64,000 bases of DNA from Acipenser ruthenus (taxonomy: Eukaryota > Chordata > Actinopteri > Acipenseriformes > Acipenseridae), in contig NC_081214.1 of assembly GCF_902713425.1 (NCBI RefSeq), positions 22,154,208-22,218,207 of the forward strand, given 5' to 3'. Position 1 is the stretch's first letter. Each line of letters begins with the position of its first letter. The translations under genes were made by a program, and so were the position numbers. Positions 1 through 13,100 of this stretch are shown here, one piece after another. The notes beneath the pieces are model-generated. The model was not told the DNA's origin. It did not search any database and worked only from the letters and a program-made list of their open reading frames with translations.

Positions 1-1242
1 GACGTCCTTGTATCCCTCGGATGTGGTAGTGTGCACGGGGTTCTGGTAACTGTGACTAATGAACAATTAACAATTAACAGGAGACCTGAAAGAACCAGAG
101 ACCTGAAGCAGGTTTGGTTTCAGAGTATTGTTCACCTGGTTGAAAGATGAAATGCTAACTCACCTGGGCTACCAAACAAACATGATGGGCCGCTACCTTA
201 CTGCCAAACAAATGTTAAGTGATCAGGATTCTTGTACAACCTGTACAACCTGTATCCCCCCCCCCCCCCCCGTGAATCTTTCAGTTCCCCCACCAGCTCT
301 GAGACAGCAGGCATGGGGATGTTGTGGGGCAGTTCCTGTATTTAAATAGCTTCATTGCATGGTGGTTACAGGCAGCAGTGAATTGTGCCCTCTAGCTTAT
401 CAGTCTATAACCTGTCAGCTAAGAAGCTGCTTTCCTTATTAAAGCATGCACATACTATACAGTACTTAAGGCCGCTGGGGTGCCATTTGAATTAGTATCA
501 AAATCAAACATGAAAAAACCCATCCCTTTGTAATTCTCTTCAGAAGGCAGCTGAGACTTTACTAAAACCTACTAAAAATAAAGCATTTATACAGCACTTA
601 GTGTAACAAAAGCACTCTGCATTGAAATGAATGAAGATCAAAATAACAATGTCTAAACTACTAAATGAATAATACAATGACGTTTTAACTTGGTTTTGAA
701 CCAGGGATCATACTGTATAACCCTGAAGAATTGCAAGCAAGACAAACTCTCTGGTCTCTAGTCCTTGTGACGCTACCTGGCAACTTGCTATGGAACTGTG
801 CTGGCCACATCATGGAGCTGGTAGTCATTTGGCCCCTAGTTTTATTTTTATTTTTTTAGATTCCACACCCTGGTTAAAACAGTCTATTAAAAAAAAAAAA
901 AAAGGAGAATCCGAAGAATTTGAAATCTGAGAAGTCTTCCCTTTGTGTCATCTTCCCACGAGCATACAGCACCAGACGTCTGGAAAATGCCCTGAAAAGA
1001 TAAGGAGCACATTATTATTGTCATGTGTTTGAGTCCGAGTGCAAACCAACCCAGGCATTTAGATTTACTGAAAAGGAATGCAAGATTAACTAATCAAATG
1101 TTACTGAAAAATAAGTGCTTTTTGTAAGATAATCCATTTCCTTAAAATGAAACAAACTTTCTTCCCAAAGCCATCTGTATATCCGTGCTGGTGCATCAGA
1201 GAGGCTATACTGCCAGGACCTCATACCTCTCTCTGTTTGCCA
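1..1242. other. Sequence downstream of TSPAN6, with its 3' UTR
   Basis: No gene was found here. The part nearest 1242 is the 3' untranslated region of TSPAN6, which is read on the minus strand. A run of 16 C lies at 256-271 and an A-rich run at 890-903. Short open frames such as 128-349 run through the poly-C tract and have no recognisable domain. Confidence 0.6.
841..852 (-). terminator. TSPAN6: Candidate polyadenylation signals of TSPAN6
   Basis: Read on the minus strand, this stretch holds two overlapping AATAAA hexamers, about 390 nt past the TSPAN6 stop codon. They are the nearest clear signals that I saw. The region is AT-rich, so chance matches are possible. Confidence 0.4.
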
Positions 1243-4200
1243 TTAGACCATCTCATACTGGTTGTTTGTGATATACCGGGACAGGCAGCATGCCAAAAAG
1301 ATTCCAATGACCTGCGGAGAAAGTGAAAAAGTATTCTTTAATAAAACTAAAAGACAGAGACAGACATAATCAGGTAGCTAAAGCTGTGTTTCAAAACAGT
1401 TCTGTCCACTGGCTTCACGACTGGACATAGAAGCAACACACATCATCTCATGCAGTCCGGACACAAGGACCAACATGCAAAACCGGGTTTAAAAACTCTT
1501 AACACTACTGCCGGTCTTTCGGTTCTTAGCTTGCATTTTACACTTGGAATATGTTAATTGTAGAACATGCAGATCTCTCAGAAACACTGTATTAGATGAA
1601 GCTGCTGCAGCCTCCTGGTCTCCATCGGTCACAGGAAGGACTGCTGCTTTACATATATTCAAAACCCTTACCTGGAAGAAGGCAATCCCAAAGCTAATTC
1701 CAGCAATGATTCCCAGGTTGGATTCCATGACCGTGGTCACAAGTTTGACACAGCCCTAAGAGAAATAGAAACCCTTTAGAAAGTCTCTTCCTGAACACCT
1801 ACCTTGTAAAGAATGGGCTTTCCCAGGGCTGGCATTTCATTACCTCTCAAACTACAGCCAGCACTCTCTCTGCTCCAGTGTATTGTATTAGTAAGCACCA
1901 GCACCATCTAGTGAACTGCAGTGTACTGCCAGCCAGACAAAAGCAACCGTGATCCAAAGCAGCAGATCTCTGGATGGCGCTGGCTCTTACCTTAAAGACA
2001 TTTTGGCAGGCCTGGCTACAAGTGGAAAAAGGTTCATAAGCAAGGTCTGGATTGAGTGTTTGCACCCGGTTCATAAGCCAGCACCCTAAACAAGCACCCT
2101 CAATGAGCCGGTTAAGGTGCCTCCCCAGTGCTCCCCCAGCGGGGGTGAAGTCCCTCACCTGGTGATACACCACTTTCTCAGCCTTGCTCAGGTCTTTCAT
2201 TGCTTCGGGTGTGCAGGTGAGCGAGTCATTGCAGCAGCTCATCGGGATGCCTCTCTCTTTAAAGTACTCTGTGCTCCCCCAGTCAGTGTAATTGTCTGAT
2301 CCGCAGCAATGTAGCTGTACACGGGGCAGGAAAACAAGCAAAGGGTCACTTTTAAAACATGTACCTGAAACATTACTGCCTCACCCTTGAAAAAAAAAAC
2401 ACCTTTACTGTTTAATTATAAAGAGTGATATTCATAGTTTATATTAAACAAATATTCATCTATGCTTAACTGTGCAGAGATTACAGTCAGCAGGGTTGAT
2501 GTATACAACCAAATTAGCTTTCACTGACCCCTTAAATGCCAGTTAGGTCCAGCAGGGGGCAGCAGAGCAAATGGAATGTTTAGAGCAGTGGTTCCCAGCT
2601 CTGGTTCTGGGGACCCCCTGTGTCTGCTGGTTCTTTCCAACTGAGCTCTCAATTACTTAACTAGACCCTGAACTGAACTGATCATTTGCTTAATCAGACC
2701 TTTTTAATTGTTTTCAGCTGTTAAACAGTTGCAGATGTCAAGTTAGCTGTAACATTTTATAAGTAACTTGAACTCTGCAACTTGAGAAGCTGGGAACAAT
2801 TAAAAAGGTCTAATTAAGCAAATGATCAGTTCAATTAATGGTCTCGTTAAGCAACTGAGACATCAGTTGGAATGAAAACCAGCAGACACAGGGGGTCCCC
2901 AGGACCAGGGCTGGGAAGCACTGGGTTAGAGGAATCTACTACAGTATGAAGGAATATGCTGAATTAACTTTACATAGAACAAAAAGTATAAAAAAAGATT
3001 AGAGAGTTAAAGGGCGGCTGTATTTAGACCATTATATTACCCTTTATAATAATGGCATGGTATTTGCAAGCTTTAATATTATATATATTTTAAGAACTGT
3101 ATAATGAAAAGGAACTAGTCCCATTATAAACCTGGTCTTCTGGTGTTAGCAATGCACTATTTCCTTGGCTCTAAGCCTCAGGATATTAAGCATGAAGCTC
3201 ACTCACGTTTCTCTGAATGTTGTCCACAGCCTTGCTTATGGGTCCTGTCTCGTTGTAGTGTTTCACAGCATCCTTGTAGGTAGTACTTAATACTGCTTTG
3301 ATCTGGAAGAAAGAAAGGGCCAGTCTAATTATAATTATTAAAATCTAATTAATTTGATGTCAAGCATACAAAATAAATCACACACACGACTTTCACAGTC
3401 TCTAAACAAACCATACCCCACACATTTCTCCACAGAAATCAGGCGAGGGTCGCTGGTGTTGATTGAGCTAATTTACCATGCAAAGTGAATCCAGTGAAGA
3501 ATCAGCTGCTTGGAACTGTGATGATCACAGCTGTAAAAACACAGCCATCTACACAAGTCCAAGCAGCTGTGTCTTCAGTGTGTTCACCTGGAATGGTAAA
3601 TTAGCTCAATCAACAGCAGTGAGCCTCACCTCTGGAGCGCTTGATCCTACAGATCTGTTCATGCAGCTCTACCTCACACACAAACAATAGAAGCCTCTTC
3701 CAGCACATTTCACAAACTGCAATTTAAAAACAAAAAAGATGATATATGATTATTTATTTAAGCGATCGACTCATGAACCTTGGCCTAGGAATCAAGTTTG
3801 AACTGGAGGTAGCTGCCCCATTCAGACCCCCCCTCTATATACTTAATGCCCAGAAGACACGACACTTCGGAGCAATCTGAACACACAGTATCGATCCGGG
3901 TCTGGACTCTCCTACCTCGTGCCTGAAGAGGAAGCCTGAGATTCCAGCCACCAGCTCAGCCAGGAACACCAGAGCCAGGAACATTGAGTACTGGAGAGAC
4001 AAGGAGGATAGTATATAATAATGTTGGTCTGTACTGCTGTAACTGAAATTGCAGATTCAATCGGAATACGAACATCACCAGCAAACGTTTATAAAAACCA
4101 ATGCAACTCTGCCTCTTTCTAACTTCCGCAGACTCTACTCCACGTGGTCAGTGACTGAAGAAGCAGAGATTGAGCTGGAAACACACAGGCCAGGGTCCAC

Positions 4201-7200
4201 TTACCATCTTGAGCATCCACGGGCTGCCCCGACACGTCGCGAAGCACCCAAACAAGCCGAAGATGACGATGATAGCGCCGGTACCAATCAGAACATACGG
4301 TGCATTGGTGCTCTGTTCTGTGACCAATGAGAAGTAGGCTTCCAGGCTCACCTTCCCCCAGACGCCAACAGCGAGGAGAATAACCCCTGTGAACTGAGAG
4401 AGATGGGAGTTAGGATGCCATCACAGGGCATGCAGCCTGGTTACAATACAGTGCAGCTCAGATGGCCTGCTGAGCCAAAAACACTGTGGCAGCAAGTAGC
4501 AGGTTTGCTGTAAAAATGCTCCACGATGCAGTAGCATTGGAGGAGCCTAGGTCAATTCAATGTTGTGAATATCTGTGTGCCCAGCTGTGTTGGGAGATAA
4601 TACCCAAAGGGGAAATAAAAAAAAAAAAAATATTACATTTAATTTTTGTGGAATGTCGCTCAAGAGACTTGTGCTCTGCTTTTTTTTTATTTAACTTGGA
4701 TGTGATTTCTATATTGTGGTTCGTTCACAGAGGGAACTTTTTTTTTGTTTGTTTTTTATCAGCAAGGTTAAATAATTGTAACAAACATCATGACACCAAA
4801 TTAAACTCAGTGTCTGCCAGTAACTGAATAAAGTGAGACTTAAAACTGCCCCAGAAACACCAGTTTTGAAGTTCAACCTGCAGCCCTGCTGGGATAAACC
4901 ACTTCAGGATTTTACAGCAGGGAGGTGTCACCCTGGACTGCATCACCCAATCCATGGGCTGTCCTAGGATTACCCCTAAAAGTAGATGGTTAGGAGAGTC
5001 CGCAATGCTGTAAATAAAACCCTGACCTTTTACAGACAGTATCACGATGGCAGCGGGGTCATAGCGGTACAGTAAATAGTTCTGAAAAGCGATAACCTCC
5101 ACTAATCTCATTTCAAGCTGTGGAGCAATAAATCTCAGTAGCAATAAAGTTGATAATGTTGTTTTATCTCCTGTTATCTCCAAACTCCATTGTTTCCCCC
5201 CCAAACAGCAGAAGACAGAAGCAAAACAATTAGGGGTAGGTATTAAAGTCCAATACCAGGCATTTATTGAAGCAGGACATATATTACTGGGTAATACTTT
5301 ATTTAAAAGCTTTCAACATTGCAATTTGCAATAGCAGGTCATTTCACTTGCCCCATCAGCTTGTTTCTGTCTGATTTTTGCACAACCACCCATGCGTTCG
5401 ACCTATATAATGACAGAGAAGACCCCATAAGAGATAACCACGCCCCTTAAATAATACCAGTATTCTGAAGCAACCCTGTGTCATTTAGACAGACTCTAGC
5501 TTTGTTCCAAAACACAACAGCTTTCATTTAAAAGCTGAAATGAATCAGAAAAAAACCCGTTGACGATCTTGAATTCGGAATACTGGTTTTACTATTAATA
5601 CACCAGTACAGAATACCTGCATATCGCAATGTCAGACTTTGAACCGATAACTGTTCTGCTTACAATAAAAAAGTATTCTGTGTTGGGTACATTGGGTTTT
5701 GGGTGTGTGTCCTGATTATAGTATACAGTCATTTCCAACTCTCCAAAAGCACATGATTATCAGGGCAAAACATGTTTTGCGTGAGGAATTCAGGTAATTG
5801 CATATATTATGTATAGTAAATTGCAAAGTAGGGTAAAGATTTTAATAAAGCATGAAATACCACGGGGAAAATCATTATAAACTTTAACATGGGTTCTCAG
5901 ACAAGAACAGCACATTGCCTAATTTAAAATATTATTATTTATTTCTTAGCTGACGCCCTATCCAGTGCGACTTACAGTTGTTACAAAATATCACAATACA
6001 AAAGTGTCACATTGCAAAATAGCCCTTGGTATGCAATAGCAGTCACTTCAGATAGCACAAGCAAAGACAGAAGACAACATGTGTGGACACTGTCTACACC
6101 AACAAAGATAAGCAGCTGTATCTGCTGCTGGTCTCTTCCTGCTGATTAACGCACGTGAGTCCATTACACGCAAGCAGTGTTCTGTGATCATGTATCCCAG
6201 CTGGGCGTCTGTGCTTTGAAACATAAGCGTCAAAAAAAAGTTTATCAATTCTAGAAACACCTACTACTTACCGAACTGAACTGTCCAAGCCAGAATATAA
6301 CTGGGCCAGTGGAAACATTGTATTGATAATATGTCCTGATCTGTTTGTGGACGTTTCCTGAAAAGTAAACCTGCAGTTATAGCATGCCCTGGTAACAAAC
6401 GCAACTGCCATTAGGTTTTTTTTAAATGTATTTAACCGTAGCCCCTTAGATCGCAGACTGCTCTGAAAACACAACATACAAGCAAACAACTTCCAAACTG
6501 TATCCATGCTCGATTCAGAACTGTTTGTGCAGACGCCTGTCTCCTTGCCGCAAGCGCTGATACAAACACTCCAAAGCAGAATGGAAGCAGACCCTGAAAT
6601 GCTTTTGGAATGAACGTGTCTTTATCAACGATTAAACGCGTCCGGAAAACAAAGGCTTAGCTATACAAATACTGTGCTAAGCGGGGTATCGATCATTCGC
6701 GTTGCTAGATTACACTTCGGAAAGTTTAGAAAACACTTCCTTTTGTTTATGCAACAAACGCCAAAGGCTGTTCGTCTTTCCTTTGTTAACTAAAATCGTA
6801 CGTGTGTCGTGTTTTTTTTTTTTAAACTAAAAACAATAAAGATCGCAGGACACGCCTAGACGATTGTCGATATTTAAACTACATTATAACTTGCGCGTTC
6901 TAGGGCTAGTACCACTATATAACAAATCTTACAGTAAAAACATTTTGTTGTTTGTATGGAATAGCTCTTAGATACATAAAACACGCAAAACGCTTGTTTA
7001 ATTATAATGCCTCTTGAAACTAATGTATAAAAAAACGAACTTCTGCTTACATACAATACAGTAGGATGTGGTATTCGGTTAGGAATTTGTGATTAAATAC
7101 GATTAACTTTCTTTTGTGGCTAATCTAGTGTTATTTAAAGATAATTAATTTTAATTGAATAGGGGGATTCATAACCACACAGAATGGCTGACATTCAATT

Positions 7201-7409
7201 TCACAATTGTTGAGATTACTGAGCAGAGAAATGAAATGGTACGCTTGCTGCTAGTCGTAGTATAGCACCAGTTGTCCGCACCGCGGCTTGGGTTGTTTTG
7301 TCTAACCGAACTTAACACTTACCCAAAATATGAGGCTGTAAGAGATGAGAAAGGTCTTCAGACAGGTTATAACCGGCTTCGTTTGCAACCTCCTTGACGG
7401 AGAAGACAT
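1243..7409 (-). CDS. TSPAN6: Tetraspanin-6, 7 coding exons
   Basis: A four-pass membrane scaffold of the tetraspanin family. TSPAN6 acts in endosome and exosome traffic, and human TSPAN6 has been reported to dampen RIG-I/MAVS signalling. Coding exons on the minus strand are 7409-7323, 4393-4205, 3990-3916, 3302-3207, 2314-2159, 1755-1672 and 1311-1243, giving 251 aa (human 245). All junctions fall in phase 0 with GT-AG ends. The N-terminus MSSPSRRLQTKPVITC matches human almost exactly. TM1 is about residues 17-40, TM2 about 57-77 and TM3 about 92-115. The large extracellular loop is about 116-208 and has the CCG motif (LHCCG), a second Cys pair (MSCC) and the GC at the start of exon 6, six Cys in all. 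TM4 follows, and the tail ends NNQYEMV (human NNQYEIV). Sequons NET, NYT and NDS lie in the loop. GCFATC after TM2 is a TSPAN6/7-type motif, and identity along the length favours TSPAN6 over TSPAN7. The position next to SRPX2 agrees. Confidence 0.95.
2586..2923. mobile_element. hAT-type MITE with long terminal inverted repeats, in TSPAN6 intron 4
   Basis: The element starts CAGTGGTTCCCAGC and ends GGCTGGGAAGCACTG. The outer arms pair over tens of bases, including GGGGACCCCCTGTGTCTGC against its complement, and the inner TTAATTAAGC-rich parts also pair. The flanks are GTTTAGAG and GGTTAGAG, 7 of 8 bases identical, which fits the 8-bp target duplication of hAT elements. There is no coding capacity, so this is a non-autonomous derivative. 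Confidence 0.75.
3457..3615. repeat. Long imperfect hairpin in TSPAN6 intron 3
   Basis: The outer arms 3457-3479 and 3593-3615 are a perfect 23-bp inverted repeat (TTGATTGAGCTAATTTACC and its complement). The pairing continues inward with about 80% match through CAGCTGCTTGGA. No target-site duplication was found, so it may be a decayed MITE or a locally formed palindrome. Confidence 0.6.
5936..6021 (-). repeat. 3' fragment of a V-SINE-like element, in TSPAN6 intron 1
   Basis: Read on the minus strand, this piece ends with TTGTAACAACTGTAAGTCGC followed by GGATAGGGCGTCAGCTAAG and A-rich sequence. It matches the tail of the two fuller copies at 40592-40862 and 48139-48410. Only the 3' part is present. 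Confidence 0.6.
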
Positions 7410-10125
7410 GTTGGCTGTTTTGGGGTAACGCTTTTATTCCAATTGAGAATATATCCGAAATCCTTTTTAAAACTTTTTGGTAGTTCAATTCTCTGCACCC
7501 GCAAGCAGCTAGGAGAAGGGGAATGTCGTCATCACCGTTCTACTAGATTGCTTTCCGGTGAAAAAACTCCCTCTTCCTCTTTCTCCGCCTTTCATCCATC
7601 TCGTCTCCTCAGGTCCACGCAGAGGGGTGCCATGTGGCAGTGTGGGGTGACAGAGTCCGAGATAATGACAGTGTGGTTTAAAGCTAGTGCAAAGTGCAAT
7701 ACAAACAGACCTTATCGCTACAATAAGTTTTTAAACCTGTATTTATCAGCATACTAAAATGTGTTTTATATCATTAATGTATACCAAGGTGATATTCCAT
7801 CTGCGACTTAGTTTCTTACAATAATTAATGCACTATCGGCTAAGGACCGATCTGATAAATTAATATTGTTTTTATGTAATTATTGATTTCTTAATTGATC
7901 AATAACAATTTTAATATAGCAGCAGGAAGCATCTTATGTTAATGGGATTAGAAGACTGTTTTTTGAGGAGATAAAAAATGGACACAGTCAGTTGCCTTCT
8001 GTTCTTCAGTAACTGTACAGTTTAATATTCAGTCTGACGTAGACGAAGGGCAATTATTTGAGGCAAGGTAAGCAATTTAAGCAAGTAGCAGAATGAATAT
8101 CCCAACAAAATGTTCACAAATGATTGTGTTAAAAACACAAACCTCACCCAATAACCTGTGTTCCAACACAGCGCCACCTGCTGTTCTGCATGCAGCACTG
8201 CAGCGCCTAACCTGAACAGCAAGCAATTATTACAGAATAGCAAGGTAAGCAAGTGTAGCTCATTGAGGCCCACTAAGAGGGCGGGGAGATGTCCCGGGGC
8301 CAAACGCCCCAACGGGGGCCCTGGAGAAGGGCATTTTTATCGTTATAATGTAGATCTTGAGTGCTGTAGAAGTTATAGCTGAATAATGTATGACTGAATG
8401 ATAGTAGGCCTACTTTTGATAGCAGTGCTTACAAAGGCACCACGAAATTTTCCTGTCGAGACAACTGAGGAAACCAACACCTCCGGTCACTTTTAAAGGG
8501 TTTCGGTGTAGGGAGAGGATTATTCATTGTTTTATTAACAGTAATATGATAGCCAATCAAAGTGCAGTGTCCTGACAGGAGAATGTCGTGTTACCTTTGT
8601 AAGGACAGCACAAAACACCTCCCGTACCGCAAAATACTCGTGCAGTATCTGCATTCTGTGTAAGAAAATACACACATTACAACTCATTTGATTTAAATCA
8701 CATTTTTTAAAAAAATGTCATATTGTAGGATTAATGTTCGTTGATGACTGATTTACAGTGCAGATTTCGGACACACTCCTGCTATTTTTTGTGGTACACT
8801 TACATGACCATTTCACTTGATGTTTTTGAACACATTTGAGGCTAGCAGTAATTATCTGATTCCAGGTATGTAAAAAACGAATCAAAACAGAGGTAACTAG
8901 AGCACGTACATTTCACCTAGATTGTGATCTGATGCAAAATAGTTTACAGACCAGCTCACAAATATACTGGCGACGTTACAGAGAAGTTGAAAAAAACGGA
9001 AAAGCAATGCATAGGAATGAGGCACGCCACAAAACAACCCACCGATCGAGTCGGGTGCAATCAAAACACATTTTCAGAATTTCCTTTCCCCGCAGAATGA
9101 CAAATCCGCAGCTAAAGAGCTTATCCGGATTATTTGAGAAAAAAAAAAATCACCCCAGATGTATTTAAAGTGATTTATTTGTTTAGCTGTAGTTTACACC
9201 TGCTGGTTATATATGTGGACGCTAAAGTGTAGTCATCACTCAATCGACAACAGAATATGTATCGCAAAACCAACATAACAATACAGAACACCATTTATAT
9301 GATTGTTACGCCTAGTACATATTTGATCACAGAGCACGATGAAGGAACACAGCAGACATACCTAATTATTGAAAAAAACAGTTCACACAATTACAGTGCA
9401 TGCGGTACACACGTATAGCCTAACATTGTATTTAATTTACAGTAAGGATGTAAGACATAATGGTTTCCACTATAAGAAGGCAATGTGTACAGTACCAACC
9501 GCGTCACAACCGAGGAGGTGTCTGACAACCTTAACACGATCTGAATGTTAAAGCAATGAGTCTGGGTTTCTTTAAAGCGAATGACAGAGCTAGCGGAGCG
9601 TACTACTGGCAAATCATTCAGAAGTGAAGTCTCTGGCAACAAAGACAGTGAGCACACTGCACCGCAACAAGAGATAGTCCAACACACTAGGATTTTAAAA
9701 AGGTAAACTTGTATTTAAAGTACATTAGAAGCTGTGAATGTGGATGTCGGGTATTTGTTAGCTTACTGAAGTAGAAAAAGGATGCGTCTTTTCAGCAGCG
9801 CTTCAACATGTAGAATGTATTGCGCAAACGTAAAATGTCTGTTATATATATTTTTTTAAAAAAAGTCCGGAAATCCAAGTTTGGTAAAAACTTGACAGGA
9901 CCTATAAATAATACGTTAGCGCTTTGTTTAACTGGTAGTTAGTACTGTAGCTGTTGTGTGTAATCTACTAGTTGCGCTCAAGTGCTAAGGACTTTGCAAT
10001 GATATTTGGTGGACTTTACAGCTGCTGCTTTTATTGGAGGATGTGGAGGAAAACAGCTCAATACTTTAACTTTCTTACTGCAGGATTGTATTTCTTCTCA
10101 GCTGTGAATCAAAGGGAGAGGTGAC
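7410..10125. promoter_or_regulatory. Divergent intergenic region between TSPAN6 and SRPX2
   Basis: This 2.7-kb stretch separates the start codons of two head-to-head genes, so it must hold the TSPAN6 promoter (low-coordinate side) and the SRPX2 promoter (high-coordinate side). No tandem repeat or obvious coding exon was seen. Open frames such as 8022-8312 and 9391-9687 have no recognisable domain. A TATAAA lies at 9903-9908, upstream of SRPX2. Confidence 0.5.
9903..9908 (+). promoter_or_regulatory. SRPX2: Candidate TATA box of SRPX2
   Basis: TATAAA stands 218 nt before the SRPX2 start codon. If it is used, transcription would start near 9935 and the first coding exon would carry a leader of about 190 nt. 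Human SRPX2 has a separate non-coding first exon, so an upstream start is equally possible. Confidence 0.3.
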
Positions 10126-13100
10126 ATGTTTAGAAGCGCTTTGTCGCTGCTGCTGTTTCCTATAACAGCGGAGCTTCTTGGACTTTCTTACGAAGGTAAG
10201 CTATGTTTTTGTGTTGAGGATGTTGGAGGTAAATCAGTCGATTTAAATCCAATGGGAGGACTACACAACGGACAAGGACTTCTGACAACTCACCTGCTTA
10301 TCAAAAATACAAAGATATAGATTTTTATTAGGGAAGTCTGTGAGATGTGAAGATCGTTTTTAAAATGATTTTTTTTTTTACTGCTGAAGAGGATCACAAT
10401 GAGAATCAAGCTGCATTAAACAACGGTCCTTTTGTTTTACCATTCATCGCTCTGTTTGCATTACCATCACTGCAGTCATACGGGACGCTAATGCATTCCG
10501 GATCTCACTCTGCTACTGTACTAAGAGTTTCCATTAGAACCAGCTGTTATTATCCTTTAACACAGAGTAGACAGTCATTTAAACGGCGTGTGTGCGTGTG
10601 CGCTTGTGTGTGCGTGTGTATGTATATAAACAATCTCAGTCTACACCGTTTTCCAGTTGACTGCCAATGAAGTTAAATGCAGTGGTCTTGGGGGGAATGG
10701 TTTTAATAACTCCCTAATTTAAAACGTCGCTTCGTTATGTGGAATTAATAACAAAACTAAAACGCACAGCTGAAGTGTGTACATGACCCGTGTTAACAGC
10801 ATTCTTTACATTTCACTCACTTCCATCCGGTAACAAACCCCAGTATTTAATTACCTAGATTATTGGTTTGAGTGAAAAAAAAAAACCCAAAAAACTTGTG
10901 TTTATTGCTAATCTGTTAACATAGTTATTTTCTGGATTGTGTCCATTTAAACCTAGACATCTATGACTGGTAACCATTGCCCTGTTCGGTCTATCCACAA
11001 TGCTAAAAATACAAAACCAGGACTAAGGAACTCATTAGTTTCCATTGACTCATAACTATACCATAGGAGCGTGGGCAGAGACCGGAGACAATACTGCCAC
11101 CACTAAGAGCACACACTCATTGGAATGCTATGTCATTCTGCCGAGGATAGTAAGAATCAGCACTTTCGGGATAGAAAGGAACAAAGGGTCTTAAAAGAGC
11201 TACTAAATCAGTTTGAGAAATTGGATCATAGTCTTCAGATGCACAGAGTTGCACTCACAGGCAGTGGTTTACAGAGGCATGCTCTTTATTGATTGGCTGT
11301 GATGTTGTGGATAGGTGTATGTGGAGCGTCAATCCGGTGGAGGAGTGTGCTGTCAGAAGTCAATGCTGTTATAGAGATTTTCTGTTTCTGATTTATAATA
11401 GGGAAACATGAAATCCCTTCCCACCCACAGTTGTAACAGATCATCTTTTCTGGTTATGAGCGGCTACACAGGTATTGACGCGTGAATAACCGTCTTTAAA
11501 TAACATTCCAATTGTATGATTTATTCATGTGCACAGACTGCAAATTGCTAAACACAGACCTTGAAGAAGAGGTATAATCAGTGACCCTCCTGTTTGTTTG
11601 AACTCCCTGTCATAATCCCCTAATAGATACTCCTTTGTGCTTAATGCTGCATAATTATAAGCGTGTACACCAGCTGTGGTAAGCCTTTGATATATGTGCT
11701 AATACCTAACTATTAAGCACCTCGAATATATGGCGTTCACCTAACCTCCTGAATCGTCAGAACCAGGACTTTCCAGGCTCTGGGAATTCAAACTGCTCAC
11801 AGACAGCATGAGAGAGATGGAGTGAAACACTTTTACTTAAGTATTTATTTTTTGCAATTTATTAAATATATCTAACATACGAATCCCAGTCATTATGACC
11901 TAATACCTGTATGTATTGTCGTGGCTTCATAGATCTCACATTTTCCATGATTGAAGAAGCACACGTTTTTGTAAAGTCTGCCTCTGTGTTCCCCTGTGCG
12001 AGTGTAATGTGCTGCAAGTGCAGCAATTAAATATCCCAGGAAGCCGTCAGTGAATTCTGCTAATAGCTTTGAAATAAAGCACCATTAAATTACCATAATG
12101 TGTGCATCTTTTTATACAGGAACACACGAGACCTACAAAATAACAGTGACTAATATGAGATGAGATTTACTAGAATTATTGTGTCAGCTCTATAAACTTC
12201 AAACACTTCAGCAGAAGGAAGAATGAGCTCATAGCTGAGACTGTCCTGCGGGACGGGTAAAGAGAAGCAGAAAAAGGCAAGCCTCATGGCATTTAACAAT
12301 CACACTGTTCAGTTACAGTATTTATTCCATATTACATTTTACCAATAATAAAGCAAAAAGCATAGAATATTTTACCCACGATCACTCAAAGGCCTTTGAA
12401 ATGCAACATATAATTCTGTAGATCACCATAATGTGCAGGCATGCCAGTCTTATTTTTGTGCAACGTGTGTTCATGTGTTTATGGGCTGCATTATTTAAAA
12501 AATAAAAAAAAACATCTAGTAGTTTAACAACCGCCTCAAGCAGATGAATGCACAAAGAATTCAGGACCTGAAAACTGGAAAATGAATACCACAACTCCAA
12601 AATCATTTCCTGTTTTTCCTCTCTGTGAAAGTAATGGTTTCCAAATGGAATAAAATAATTAAATAAAAAAAACTGATTTGAAGTTTGTAAGAGCTGCCTG
12701 GGGAAAGGTTTACAGGACCAGAAACCAGGCTTCTGTAAATACTTTTAACCGCAGATATTTGAATCCATTTAGCAAACATTTAATGATGTCATTGTTTAAA
12801 GCTATGTACTAAACAGTTCCAGTAAACCTTCCACAGCAGCACAAAGAGTGTCTGGATTCAGTTTGCATGCAGGTTACCTTGAAGAAATCCACGTATTTTA
12901 CAACTCCTTTATTAGGTGGTAATCCTGTGGCTGGCAGCCAGCTATTAAGAACTGTCCTTTAAGATAGCGGATAGAAGTGCTGATCCATGAAGCTGTATGT
13001 GGTACATTCACACATGTGTATGTGCAGGGGTGACCATCATAGCCTCCCAGAACCTGTACTCCCACACGAAGCTGGCAATTTGAATCAGCTCATCTCTAAT

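Noticed and set aside
4788-5204. Open frame of 138 codons in TSPAN6 intron 1, minus strand
   Set aside because: No similarity to any family was noticed, and it sits within an intron whose flanking exons are well defined.
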